Shown: positions 8,636-16,554 of the stretch, piece after piece | Layout of the letters: every line of letters starts with the position of its first letter | Numbering within the stretch: position 1 is the stretch's first letter | Origin: Spirosoma foliorum | GTDB lineage: Bacteria > Bacteroidota > Bacteroidia > Cytophagales > Spirosomataceae | Direction of reading: 5' to 3' | DNA: 64,000 bases | Assembly: GCF_014117325.1 (NCBI RefSeq) | Contig: NZ_CP059732.1 | Coordinates: 7,949,501-8,013,500, forward strand | Notes under the pieces: model-generated | What the model saw: only the letters and a program-made list of their open reading frames with translations | Told to the model about the DNA's origin: nothing | Databases searched by the model: none | Position numbers and translations under genes: made by a program

Positions 8636-10042
8636 ATGCTTCCCATCGTTCTGTTATCGGTTTTTGGCATTGCTCTATTGTTCCTGGGCTTTTTGAAGTC
8701 AAAGGCAGTGTTACTACCAGCTACGCTCTTGTTCCTCGTTGTCGCACTGGGAGTTAACTTCCTCGACTGGAATAAAACGTATCTGTATTTTAACGATATG
8801 CTGCGGACAAATAACCTGTCAATGGTTTTTACCGCTATTATGCTGGGGTCGGCATTTATGGTTGTGGCCTTGTCGAGTAGCTTTATCGATGATGATTCCG
8901 CCCAACCTGCCGAATATTACGCACTTATGCTGTTCTCGCTGGTAGGAGCTGTTATGATGGTTAGCTTCGAAAACCTGATTATGCTATTTGTTGGCGTCGA
9001 AATATTGTCGGTAGCGATGTACGTACTGACAGGTAGCGACAAACGGAACTTACGCTCAAACGAAGCTGCGCTGAAATACTTCCTGATGGGCGCTTTTGCC
9101 ACCGGTATCATGTTGTTCGGTATGGCATTGCTATATGGCGCAACTGGCTCATTTACGCTTTCTGGCCTTGCTTCTTATACAGCACACCCACAAACAGGAT
9201 TGTCTTTACTGATTTATGTTGGCCTGCTGATGTTACTGATTGGCTTACTCTTCAAAGTATCGGCAGCTCCCTTTCATTTCTGGACGCCTGACGTATACGA
9301 TGGAGCACCAACCATTTTCACCGCGTTCATGTCGACAGTGGTGAAGACGGCTGGTTTTGCCGCTTTGTTCCGGTTACTATCTGTTTCCTTCGGTGGGGTT
9401 TACACGTTCTGGTGGACTTTGTTGGCCATCATTACGGCATTGACGCTTATTGCCGGAAATATCACCGCCGTCTACCAAACGAGCTTTAAGCGGATGATGG
9501 CGTACTCCAGTATTTCGCATGCGGGTTATCTGCTGATTGGTTTAGCCTCCTTGGGTACACAAACAAAACAAGCTATTGTGTTTTATTCACTAGCTTATTC
9601 GGTAGCTACAATTGCCGCTTTTGGGGTACTGATACTGGTCTCTCAACAACGAAGTACACAAACGATTACAAGTGAAGGTGTTCTGACCGAAAATTTCGAT
9701 GCCTTCAATGGGCTGGCTCGGCAAAACCCACTCTTAGGTTTGGCAATGACTGTTTCGATGCTGTCATTAGCAGGTATTCCATTGACAGCAGGTTTCTGGG
9801 GCAAATTCTACATGTTTTCAACCGCTGTTGAACGCGGACAAATCTGGCTGCTGGTTGTAGCCGTGCTGATGTCGGCTGTAGGTATTTATTATTACTTCCG
9901 GGTCATTATTGCGATGTACTTCCGAGATGGCGCAACGGAGCCGATTCGGGTTGCACCTTTCTTCCAATACGTACTAGTGGGAGCAATTATCCTGACCATA
10001 GGATTAGGGATTGCACCGGGTTTATTACAAGGCCTATTTTAA
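8636..10042 (+). CDS. nuoN: NADH-quinone oxidoreductase subunit N
   Basis: Antiporter-like proton-pumping subunit of complex I (ND2 homologue), inner membrane, 468 residues. Hallmarks are 'IMLFVGVEILSVAMYVLTG' with the conserved Glu, 'AAPFHFWTPDVYDGAPT', and 'FKRMMAYSSISHAGYLLIGLA' with the Lys on the broken helix. The C-terminus ends in a membrane helix ('VGAIILTIGLGIAPGLL'). It is the last gene of nuoKLMN; the next gene, a GtrA homologue, is 140 nt on and has its own candidate -7 element. No nuoA-J gene occurs in the window. Confidence 0.97.
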   Translation: MLPIVLLSVFGIALLFLGFLKSKAVLLPATLLFLVVALGVNFLDWNKTYLYFNDMLRTNNLSMVFTAIMLGSAFMVVALSSSFIDDDSAQPAEYYALMLFSLVGAVMMVSFENLIMLFVGVEILSVAMYVLTGSDKRNLRSNEAALKYFLMGAFATGIMLFGMALLYGATGSFTLSGLASYTAHPQTGLSLLIYVGLLMLLIGLLFKVSAAPFHFWTPDVYDGAPTIFTAFMSTVVKTAGFAALFRLLSVSFGGVYTFWWTLLAIITALTLIAGNITAVYQTSFKRMMAYSSISHAGYLLIGLASLGTQTKQAIVFYSLAYSVATIAAFGVLILVSQQRSTQTITSEGVLTENFDAFNGLARQNPLLGLAMTVSMLSLAGIPLTAGFWGKFYMFSTAVERGQIWLLVVAVLMSAVGIYYYFRVIIAMYFRDGATEPIRVAPFFQYVLVGAIILTIGLGIAPGLLQGLF

Positions 10043-10117
10043 TAAGTAAACGGCTCTTTCTGAGACCGTATCCTAAGTAATAACATCTGATAGCATAGAC
10101 CTTTGCTATCAAGTGTG

Positions 10118-10125
10118 TACTTTTG
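10118..10125 (+). promoter_or_regulatory. Putative -7 element for the GtrA gene
   Basis: TACTTTTG fits TAnnTTTG, 56 nt before the GTG start of the GtrA gene. The best upstream TTTG is only 12 nt away, so the -33 element is doubtful. Confidence 0.35.
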
Positions 10126-10181
10126 GGGTAATTTGTTGGCCAGATAATAAATAGATTTAACGAATTTCGCCCGGTAAAACA

Positions 10182-10676
10182 GTGAACGTGAGTAGCATAG
10201 AACAGCCAAAACCAAAAGAATATAAGGACTTCTTCTCGTTCTTTTTAACGGCTGTACTGGGTGCATCCATTAATTTTGTCAGCCAGATCTTCTACCGGAA
10301 ATTTTTTGATTTTGATACCAGTGTTTTTTGCGGCTACCTAACCGCAACTGTGCTAACGTTTATTCCGACGAAGCGCTACGCTTTTTCGGCTAAAGACACA
10401 GGTAACACAGGGCGTGAAGCCATTAAATTTTTGGGTATTGCTATTGTTGCCCTTGTAGTTCAGGTATATGTGGCTAAATATACCTTAGAGTGGATTGCTA
10501 CTCCCTTATTTCCCAATACCCCTGAACTCTGGCGTGAGAAAGGTTCGCACGTAGCAGGTATGGGAATGAGCTTCTTAGCCAACTATTTTGGCCATAAACT
10601 CCTGACATTTCGTAGTACAGGTTTTTATGATAAGCTCCTTTCGCGTTCATCAAAAGAACCAGAAAGTAACGTATAG
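10182..10676 (+). CDS. GtrA-family small membrane protein
   Basis: GtrA proteins are four-helix inner-membrane proteins, many thought to flip lipid-linked sugars. The 164 residues show four hydrophobic stretches ('FFLTAVLGASINFVSQIF', 'VFCGYLTATVLTFIPT', 'FLGIAIVALVVQVYVA', 'GMGMSFLANYFGHKLLTF') and the family feature of helix 2 followed by an aromatic/basic 'KRYAFS'; the second half ends with a similar 'KLLTF'. The start is GTG at 10182; a second GTG lies two codons on. It stands alone, with no glycosyltransferase next to it, so the lipid or sugar handled cannot be inferred. The family assignment rests on topology and motif and is fairly good. Confidence 0.78.
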   Translation: MNVSSIEQPKPKEYKDFFSFFLTAVLGASINFVSQIFYRKFFDFDTSVFCGYLTATVLTFIPTKRYAFSAKDTGNTGREAIKFLGIAIVALVVQVYVAKYTLEWIATPLFPNTPELWREKGSHVAGMGMSFLANYFGHKLLTFRSTGFYDKLLSRSSKEPESNV

Positions 10677-10758
10677 AGGTAAACTCTGATTAATTCAACT
10701 TCAAATAGGATTTTTTGGTGTGCTAAGTACCTAATTGTAAATTTATTGCAGGGTATTA

Positions 10759-10787
10759 TTGCATTCACTAAGAAAAAAGTATATTTG
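10759..10787 (+). promoter_or_regulatory. Promoter of the small lipoprotein gene
   Basis: TTG (10759-10761), 18 nt, then TATATTTG (10780-10787), matching TAnnTTTG, 33 nt before the ATG. Confidence 0.6.
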
Positions 10788-10820
10788 TAGCTGGAAACCT
10801 AAAATATCACTGAGAAGGTA

Positions 10821-11012
10821 ATGAAAAAAGTTATCGCTTTATTGTTCGTTGGTAGCATGCTGACATTTGCTGCTTGCCAAAGCAAACCTAAGACAGAAGA
10901 AACCACTACGGATTCGACTGCAACTATGTCAACCGACACTACAACAATGGCTACGGATTCTGCATCTACAATGATGGCTGATTCTGCTGCTGCTGACACC
11001 ACGAAGAAATAA
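10821..11012 (+). CDS. Small Thr/Ser/Asp-rich lipoprotein, unknown function
   Basis: A 63-residue protein beginning MKKVIALLFVGSMLTFAAC, a clear lipoprotein signal peptide with lipobox 'TFAAC', so the mature product would start at Cys19 and be membrane-anchored. The remaining ~44 residues are low-complexity Thr, Ser, Asp and Ala with tandem-like 'TDSTATMSTDTTTMATDSAS' and no predicted fold. It has its own promoter and a strong terminator 20 nt downstream, so it is a monocistronic, probably well expressed gene despite its size. Similar short lipoproteins are frequent in Cytophagales, but I know of no function. Confidence 0.82.
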   Translation: MKKVIALLFVGSMLTFAACQSKPKTEETTTDSTATMSTDTTTMATDSASTMMADSAAADTTKK

Positions 11013-11032
11013 TTTTCTTCGCGCAAGAATTT

Positions 11033-11060
11033 AAAAAGCCTTATTTTTATAAGGCTTTTT
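11033..11060 (+). terminator. Rho-independent terminator of the lipoprotein gene
   Basis: Perfect 12-bp stem (11033-11044 with 11049-11060), 4-nt loop, flanked by an A-run and followed by a T-run (cttttttgttttt). Confidence 0.92.
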
Positions 11061-11073
11061 TGTTTTTAAGACG

Positions 11074-11709
11074 TTGACAAACGTATTTACTACGCATATT
11101 CCCCCGATGGCTGTTGAGTACTGCCATCAACTTCTACGGGATTATAAATTTCACTTTCGGATCGTAAAACCCCGCCGGACACGTTTAGGTGACTTCCGGG
11201 TATTGCCACACAATCAGACCCAGATAACGGTTAATACGAACCTAAATCCGTACGCGTTTTTAATCACTTATGTGCATGAAGTAGCCCATGCGGCTGTTCA
11301 TCTTCAGCACGTAGCACAGCGAAGATCCCGGCGGGTTAAGCCACATGGGGAAGCCTGGCAAATGGCCTTTCAGCAGCTCATGCAACCCCTGTTGACTGAA
11401 GCTGTTTTCCCGGCGGCCATCCTGCGTCCACTTACGCATTACATGGCTAATCCTGGCGCTACAACCTATTCACACCCTGCATTAATTCTGGCATTACGAC
11501 AGTTTGATCCGCAACCAATACAAACTATACCAGAGAATCGGGTATTACTTCGGGATGTATCGGAAGGTAAGACTTTTCAATTAGCTCAAAAGACGTATAT
11601 ACGAGGTACGCTACGGCGTACTCGCGTCGTTTGTAAGGAAGTTACATCGGGAAAATCATACGCCGTTCTGGCTCACGCCTGGGTGTCAATAATGATGAAT
11701 GATGAATGA
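11074..11709 (+). CDS. SprT-like zinc metalloprotease-domain protein
   Basis: SprT/Spartan-fold protein of 211 residues. The zinc-binding helix is 'YVHEVAHAAVH', an HExxH motif (HEVAH), and a further His in 'KPHGEAWQMAF' is the likely third ligand. The C-terminal part ('LAQKTYIRGTLRRTRVVCKE') resembles the beta-rich tail of these proteins. The start is a TTG at 11074, immediately after the upstream terminator; an ATG at 11107 would remove the 'FTTHIPP' segment that I expect to be conserved, so I kept TTG. The last codons overlap the porU start by 11 nt and lie in the left arm of a palindromic repeat, so the two genes are probably co-transcribed. The substrate is unknown. Confidence 0.82.
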   Translation: MTNVFTTHIPPMAVEYCHQLLRDYKFHFRIVKPRRTRLGDFRVLPHNQTQITVNTNLNPYAFLITYVHEVAHAAVHLQHVAQRRSRRVKPHGEAWQMAFQQLMQPLLTEAVFPAAILRPLTHYMANPGATTYSHPALILALRQFDPQPIQTIPENRVLLRDVSEGKTFQLAQKTYIRGTLRRTRVVCKEVTSGKSYAVLAHAWVSIMMNDE

Positions 11710-11809
11710 TAAATGCGGAATAAACTATAGTCTACGAGAATGGAGGAAGCAAGCAGTTAGAAAGGGACTGTTTATTCTACTGATCATTCATCATTTATCA
11801 TTCATCATT
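11698..11809. repeat. Inverted repeat overlapping the sprT-like end and the porU signal peptide
   Basis: Perfect 18-bp arms at 11698-11715 and 11792-11809, with the same words (aatgatga / tcattcat) extending both arms imperfectly. The left arm spans the SprT-like stop and porU start; the right arm encodes 'HHLSFII' of the porU signal peptide. Confidence 0.85.
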
Positions 11810-14800
11810 TGCCCTTCGAAAGCCCAGTCTGTCCTGCGCGAGGGAATATGGGTGAAAATTGGCGTTACAGAATCTGGGATTTATCGACTTTCTCAAGCCC
11901 AGCTGATTCAATTAAATCCTGCTTTTGCGACCGCCGATCCAAGGCGATTACGGCTCTATGGTAATGGCGGAGCTGTATTACCACAACCGAATGCCACGCC
12001 ACGGGCTTCTGATTTAATCGAAAATGCAATTCAGGTATCAGGTGAAGCCGATGGTCGATTCGATGCGGGAGATGCTCTACTATTTTTTGGCCAAAGTCCT
12101 CATGCAATTCGTTACGATTCAACGGCTAAACGATTCGCTCATCAACTCAATTTTTATTCCGACACAACCTTCTACTTTCTGACGATTGGGGCTTCAAATG
12201 GCCTGCGTGTCGCTGACCGTTCAGCGGGCTCGCTGGGTGCTACTGCAACTGTTACGACCTTCGATGACTATCAGTTTCACGAACTGGATCTGCTGAAGTT
12301 GCCGTCTGTCCGCTCTGGCCGGGAATGGTTAGGCGAATACCTAACTACGGACACAACCAAAGTTGTGTTATTTGATGTACCGGGGCTGGTAGCCAATACT
12401 CCAGTCCGATTAGCCGCATCAGTTGTTTCGGGAGCGACTGTATCCACCCAATTTCGACTTCAACTCAATGATCAGTTAGTAGGTACCATGCCCATGACGC
12501 CCATTTCTGGATATGAATATGATTATCAGGGCATAGCTCGGACAGACACATTTTTAGCTAAACTAACAACTGCCGATAGTCCTATTCGCCTGGCCATTAC
12601 ATTTCGTAAGAATGGCTTATACTCGGCGCAGGGCTATCTGAATTATTTGTCGGCGCAAGTCAAGCGGGAGCTGCGTCAGTATGATAAGCCAACATGGGTA
12701 CGGCGATTACCCGCTGGTCAATATACTATTAAACAGTCGTCTTCTGGTTTGCGTGTGTGGGATGTAACAAGCCCGTCTGTCCCCATTTCGCAGACGTATA
12801 CCCTTTCATCGGCACAGGAAGCTGGGTGGCTGGCTTCGCGTTCAGGGGACTACTTTTTATTTACAGATTCACAGGTTTTAGCGCCCGTATCACTACAAAG
12901 CATCTCGAATCAGGATTTGCATAGTCAGACTACTGCCGACTTGATTATCGTAAGTCCAGCGGCCTGGGTAGATCAGGCAGAACGATTAGCGAAATTTCGG
13001 CGCGAGCATGATCTGTTGTCTGTTCAGGTTGTTACGACGCAACAGGTTTATAACGAGTTTGGCTCAGGCCAACCCGATCCGACGGCCATTCGGGATATGG
13101 CTCGATACTTTTACCTGAAGCAACCGGCTAAGCTCAAGTACCTATTGCTTTTTGGCGATGCGACTTATGATTATCGAAATATTTCGGGGCAGGTTAGTGC
13201 GGCACAATTGGCGAACATGGTGCCTGTATACGAAAGTCGGGAATCACTGCATCCGGTTACGAGCTATTCCTCCGACGATTATTTTGGCTTTATGGATACT
13301 AATGAAGGGGAGTGGCCGGAGACTACTACGGGCGACTACCTGTTAGATATTGGTGTGGGCAGATTACCCGTAAAATCGGCAGATGAAGCCAAAACCGTTG
13401 TTGATAAGCTTATTCGCTATAGTTCAGATGCCTCATTAACTGGCGATTGGCAAAGTCGGATTACCCTTGTTGCCGACGATGGTGATTATAATATTCACCA
13501 GCAGGATGCCGATTTGATGGCGAGAAATATTGAGAAAATCGCGCCTGCGTATCGCCCAGAACGTGTTTTTCTGGACGATTATCCACAAGAAAACACATCG
13601 GATGGTCAAAAAGCCCCAATTGTTAATCAATTAATTAATCAGGCAGTTACTGACGGGCGGCTGATTATCAATTATAGTGGGCATGGGGGCGTAATAGGAC
13701 TGGCTGATGAGCAAGTGGTAACCCTTCAGGATATTCTTTCCTGGAGGAACAGCCGACTTCCCTTATTCGTGACAGCTACCTGCCAGTTCGGTCGGTATGA
13801 TGATCCGAACGTTAATTCAGGGGCAGAACTAACCTTATTAAGTCGAACGGGAGGAGGAATTGGACTGCTGACAACCACCCGCCCAGTTTATGCCAATACG
13901 AATTTACTCTTAAATGAAGCATTCTATAATACCGTTTTCACACCGGTGAATGGACAAATGCCTCGCTTGGGCGATGTGATGCGGGGCACGAAAAACAATA
14001 GTTTGAGTGGTGCTGTTAACCGAAATTTTGCACTTCTGGGCGATCCATCTATGACACTGGCCTATCCACAGGCAAAGGCTGTGCTTACACAAGTCAATGG
14101 GAAAGGCGTGACTACTACTCGCCAGGACACCCTCAAAGCATTACAGACGGTCGAGTTAACTGGTGAAATTCGGCAGCAAAGCCAGCGAGTAACTGATTTT
14201 ACGGGTACCATTCGATTGTCTCTTTACGATAAGGCTGTGACCCATACAACCCTCGGTTCTGAAGCGGGTAGCCCTAAAATGACGTATCAGGCGTTTAGCA
14301 ACCCTATTTTTACAGGACAGGTACCTGTTCAGCAAGGTAAATTCGTTGCTCGCTTTACGATGCCGAAAGATATTGACTATACCGTCGGCCCAGGCAAACT
14401 TTATCTATATGCCGTAAAATCGGATAGTTTGTTAGCGGCAGGCGGAAGCTACGATAGTTTGCTAATTGGTGGCAGTGTTTTTGCTAATAGTATCGATACG
14501 CAGCCACCCGTAATAAAGCTCAGTGTGATAGGAGGGAAGCTTGACGGTGACGTTGTTCATTGTACGGGGCCAGATGTCCCGCTTCTTATTAATCTGTCAG
14601 ATAATAAAGGGATTAATATTGCCAGATCGGGCCTTGGCCATGAGCTGACGGCTCAGCTTGGTGACCAGGCAGCGGTTATCCTGAACGAAAATTATGTGGC
14701 GAACAGCGCAGATGGACGTCAGGGCGAGGCCAGCTATACATTTCGAAACGTAGTATCGGGTACGTATACGATTCGGGCCAAAGCGTGGGATATTAACAAT

Positions 14801-15160
14801 AATTCAAGCGAGGGCGCGTTGACCATAGTAGTTTCTGACCGACCGGGCTTAGCTTTGCGCACATTGCGGGTTAGTCCTAATCCAGTGGTTGCCCAAACAA
14901 CGTTAACCGCAGAACTCAATCGTTCGGGCGAACCGCTTGACTGGACAGTAAGCATATATGACATCAACAGTCGCTTACTAAGCCAGCAAACCGGTCAATG
15001 TACCAATTGTGATGCGAGTGTTGACGTTGGTGTATGGAACGGTCTGACAGATACGGGTCAACCCGTATCGAATGGCCTGTACATGGTTCGGCTTGAAATT
15101 CGTTCGGCAACCGATGGCACAACAGCTATTGGTGCTAGCCGGATTGTACTAACAAAATGA
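11699..15160 (+). CDS. porU: Type IX secretion signal peptidase PorU (C25 family)
   Basis: Surface sortase-like protease that cleaves the C-terminal sorting signal of type IX secretion cargo and attaches it to the cell surface. 1153 residues, matching the family. A signal peptide lies at ~23-43 ('GLFILLIIHHLSFIICPSKAQ'), then N-terminal beta domains. The gingipain-like C25 catalytic domain covers about 420-800: the catalytic His is in 'IINYSGHGGVIGL' and the catalytic Cys in 'FVTATCQFGRYDDP'. The C-terminal domain ('VSPNPVVAQTTLTAEL' to 'NGLYMVRLEI') has the FlgD-like sorting-domain fold. porV, its known partner in the attachment complex, follows 118 nt downstream from its own promoter. Part of the signal peptide is encoded by a palindromic spacer repeat, which may be a recent addition; later Met codons could give a shorter N-terminus. 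Confidence 0.93.
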   Translation: MMNDKCGINYSLREWRKQAVRKGLFILLIIHHLSFIICPSKAQSVLREGIWVKIGVTESGIYRLSQAQLIQLNPAFATADPRRLRLYGNGGAVLPQPNATPRASDLIENAIQVSGEADGRFDAGDALLFFGQSPHAIRYDSTAKRFAHQLNFYSDTTFYFLTIGASNGLRVADRSAGSLGATATVTTFDDYQFHELDLLKLPSVRSGREWLGEYLTTDTTKVVLFDVPGLVANTPVRLAASVVSGATVSTQFRLQLNDQLVGTMPMTPISGYEYDYQGIARTDTFLAKLTTADSPIRLAITFRKNGLYSAQGYLNYLSAQVKRELRQYDKPTWVRRLPAGQYTIKQSSSGLRVWDVTSPSVPISQTYTLSSAQEAGWLASRSGDYFLFTDSQVLAPVSLQSISNQDLHSQTTADLIIVSPAAWVDQAERLAKFRREHDLLSVQVVTTQQVYNEFGSGQPDPTAIRDMARYFYLKQPAKLKYLLLFGDATYDYRNISGQVSAAQLANMVPVYESRESLHPVTSYSSDDYFGFMDTNEGEWPETTTGDYLLDIGVGRLPVKSADEAKTVVDKLIRYSSDASLTGDWQSRITLVADDGDYNIHQQDADLMARNIEKIAPAYRPERVFLDDYPQENTSDGQKAPIVNQLINQAVTDGRLIINYSGHGGVIGLADEQVVTLQDILSWRNSRLPLFVTATCQFGRYDDPNVNSGAELTLLSRTGGGIGLLTTTRPVYANTNLLLNEAFYNTVFTPVNGQMPRLGDVMRGTKNNSLSGAVNRNFALLGDPSMTLAYPQAKAVLTQVNGKGVTTTRQDTLKALQTVELTGEIRQQSQRVTDFTGTIRLSLYDKAVTHTTLGSEAGSPKMTYQAFSNPIFTGQVPVQQGKFVARFTMPKDIDYTVGPGKLYLYAVKSDSLLAAGGSYDSLLIGGSVFANSIDTQPPVIKLSVIGGKLDGDVVHCTGPDVPLLINLSDNKGINIARSGLGHELTAQLGDQAAVILNENYVANSADGRQGEASYTFRNVVSGTYTIRAKAWDINNNSSEGALTIVVSDRPGLALRTLRVSPNPVVAQTTLTAELNRSGEPLDWTVSIYDINSRLLSQQTGQCTNCDASVDVGVWNGLTDTGQPVSNGLYMVRLEIRSATDGTTAIGASRIVLTK

Positions 15161-15210
15161 TTTAAAAAGACTTAAAATCGTCTCATTTTTTCTAATCCAA
15201 CGATTCATTG

Positions 15211-15218
15211 TAATTTTG
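15211..15218 (+). promoter_or_regulatory. Putative -7 element before porV
   Basis: TAATTTTG fits TAnnTTTG, 60 nt before the porV ATG. No clear TTTG at -33. Confidence 0.4.
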
Positions 15219-15278
15219 ACCAAACAGTACTGCACTACTCACCCTATCCAGTTGCGGTCGTTGACCAACTCTCTTTGT

Positions 15279-16457
15279 ATGAAGCGCAATTTTTTCCGTG
15301 TTCTTCTCGGCGTTTGCTTTTACTTTCCTTTCGTCGTATCTGCTCAAAATGGTTTAAACGGTGCAAAAAATGTTCCGACCTCATCAGTACCCTTCCTGAA
15401 CTTTACGCCTGACGCTCGTTCTGGGGCGCTTGGAGAAGCGGGCGTAGCGCTTGGGGATGTCGATGCCAACGCTATTTTCTGGAATCCTTCGAAGCTGGTT
15501 TTCGCTAAACAGAGTTCTGGAGGATCGCTATCCTATACGCCCTGGCTGCGAAATCTAATTGGGGATATGTACTATTCCTACCTGAGCGGCTACGGAAAAG
15601 TAGGTAAGAACTCCGTGGTATCGGGTTCGTTAATGTATTTCGATTTAGGCACAGTTGATTTCACGACCGCAAATGGTGTGGCCGCTGGTACATTCAACTC
15701 CCGCGAATATGCACTCACTGTCTCGTTTGCGCAGAAACTCTCTCAGAATTTTTCGCTGGCTGTTGACCTGAAATACCTGAACTCCAACTTAGCTGCTGGT
15801 AGCGCTAACCCGGCGCTTAAGCCTGGTTCAACTGCAGCTGCTGATATCAGTGCTTACTATCATAACGAGTCACGCGATAATGCAACGGGCAAAGGAATTG
15901 GCTGGGCATTTGGCGGTATGATTTCGAATCTCGGTGGTCGACTTAATTATGGAGGAACGCAGAGCTACTTTATTCCGACCAATCTTCGTTTAGGAACCAG
16001 TCTGACCTTGTTTTCCGACCAGTATAACAAGTTCAACTTTGTATTAGACGCTAATAAATTGATGGTGCCAACGCCAAACGTTGTTAACGGCGTGGATCTG
16101 AATGCCAATAAAGATTACTTCTCATCCGTCTTTGGTTCGTTTGCCGATGCACCGGGCGGATTCAGTGAGGAATTACAAGAGGTCACCTTATCAACGGGTG
16201 TTGAGTATTGGTATAACGATCAGTTTGCTGCCCGACTTGGCTATTTTAACGAATCGAATCAGAAAGGTGGCCGTAAATATGTGACGACGGGTATTGGACT
16301 CCGGCTCCAGCAGAAATTTGGCATTGACTTCTCTTATTTGGTGCCAATAAAACAGGGTAGCCCGCTGTCCGATACGTTCCGGATCTCATTAGTATTTAAC
16401 TTTAATAAAGCGAATCGGGTTGGTGATGAAGAAGCCGTAACCGACGATTCTAACTAA
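15279..16457 (+). CDS. porV: Type IX secretion outer-membrane shuttle protein PorV
   Basis: FadL-like outer-membrane beta-barrel that carries type IX secretion cargo from the translocon to PorU. About 392 residues from the ATG at 15279, which begins MKRNFFRVLLGVCFYF, a signal peptide cut near 'VVSAQ'. The PorV signature follows: 'VPFLNFTPDARSGALGEAG' and 'DANAIFWNPSKLVFA'. Alternating hydrophobic strands fill the rest to 'FRISLVFNFNK'. The frame extends to a TTG at 15216, but those 21 residues precede the signal peptide and are unlikely to be used. Pairing with porU supports the assignment; the other secretion genes (porK-N, sov, porT) are not in the window. Confidence 0.93.
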   Translation: MKRNFFRVLLGVCFYFPFVVSAQNGLNGAKNVPTSSVPFLNFTPDARSGALGEAGVALGDVDANAIFWNPSKLVFAKQSSGGSLSYTPWLRNLIGDMYYSYLSGYGKVGKNSVVSGSLMYFDLGTVDFTTANGVAAGTFNSREYALTVSFAQKLSQNFSLAVDLKYLNSNLAAGSANPALKPGSTAAADISAYYHNESRDNATGKGIGWAFGGMISNLGGRLNYGGTQSYFIPTNLRLGTSLTLFSDQYNKFNFVLDANKLMVPTPNVVNGVDLNANKDYFSSVFGSFADAPGGFSEELQEVTLSTGVEYWYNDQFAARLGYFNESNQKGGRKYVTTGIGLRLQQKFGIDFSYLVPIKQGSPLSDTFRISLVFNFNKANRVGDEEAVTDDSN

Positions 16458-16461
16458 AATT

Positions 16462-16544
16462 AAAGAGTGAAAGAGCGAAAGAGTGAGTGAGTGAAGGCCA
16501 AACTGGCAAATTCACTCACTCACTCTTTCGCTCTTTCACTCTTT
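16462..16544. repeat. Perfect 34-bp inverted repeat between porV and the M16 gene
   Basis: Arms 16462-16495 and 16511-16544 are exactly complementary over 34 bp, with a 15-nt loop that is itself partly palindromic (gccaaactggc). The arms consist of the words 'aaagagtg' and 'agtgagtg'. It ends 10 nt before the next start codon. Confidence 0.93.
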
Positions 16545-16554
16545 TGCTCTTTAT

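Noticed and set aside
10039..10266. Minus-strand ORFs over nuoN end and GtrA start
   Set aside because: They are shadows of real genes with no recognisable motif.
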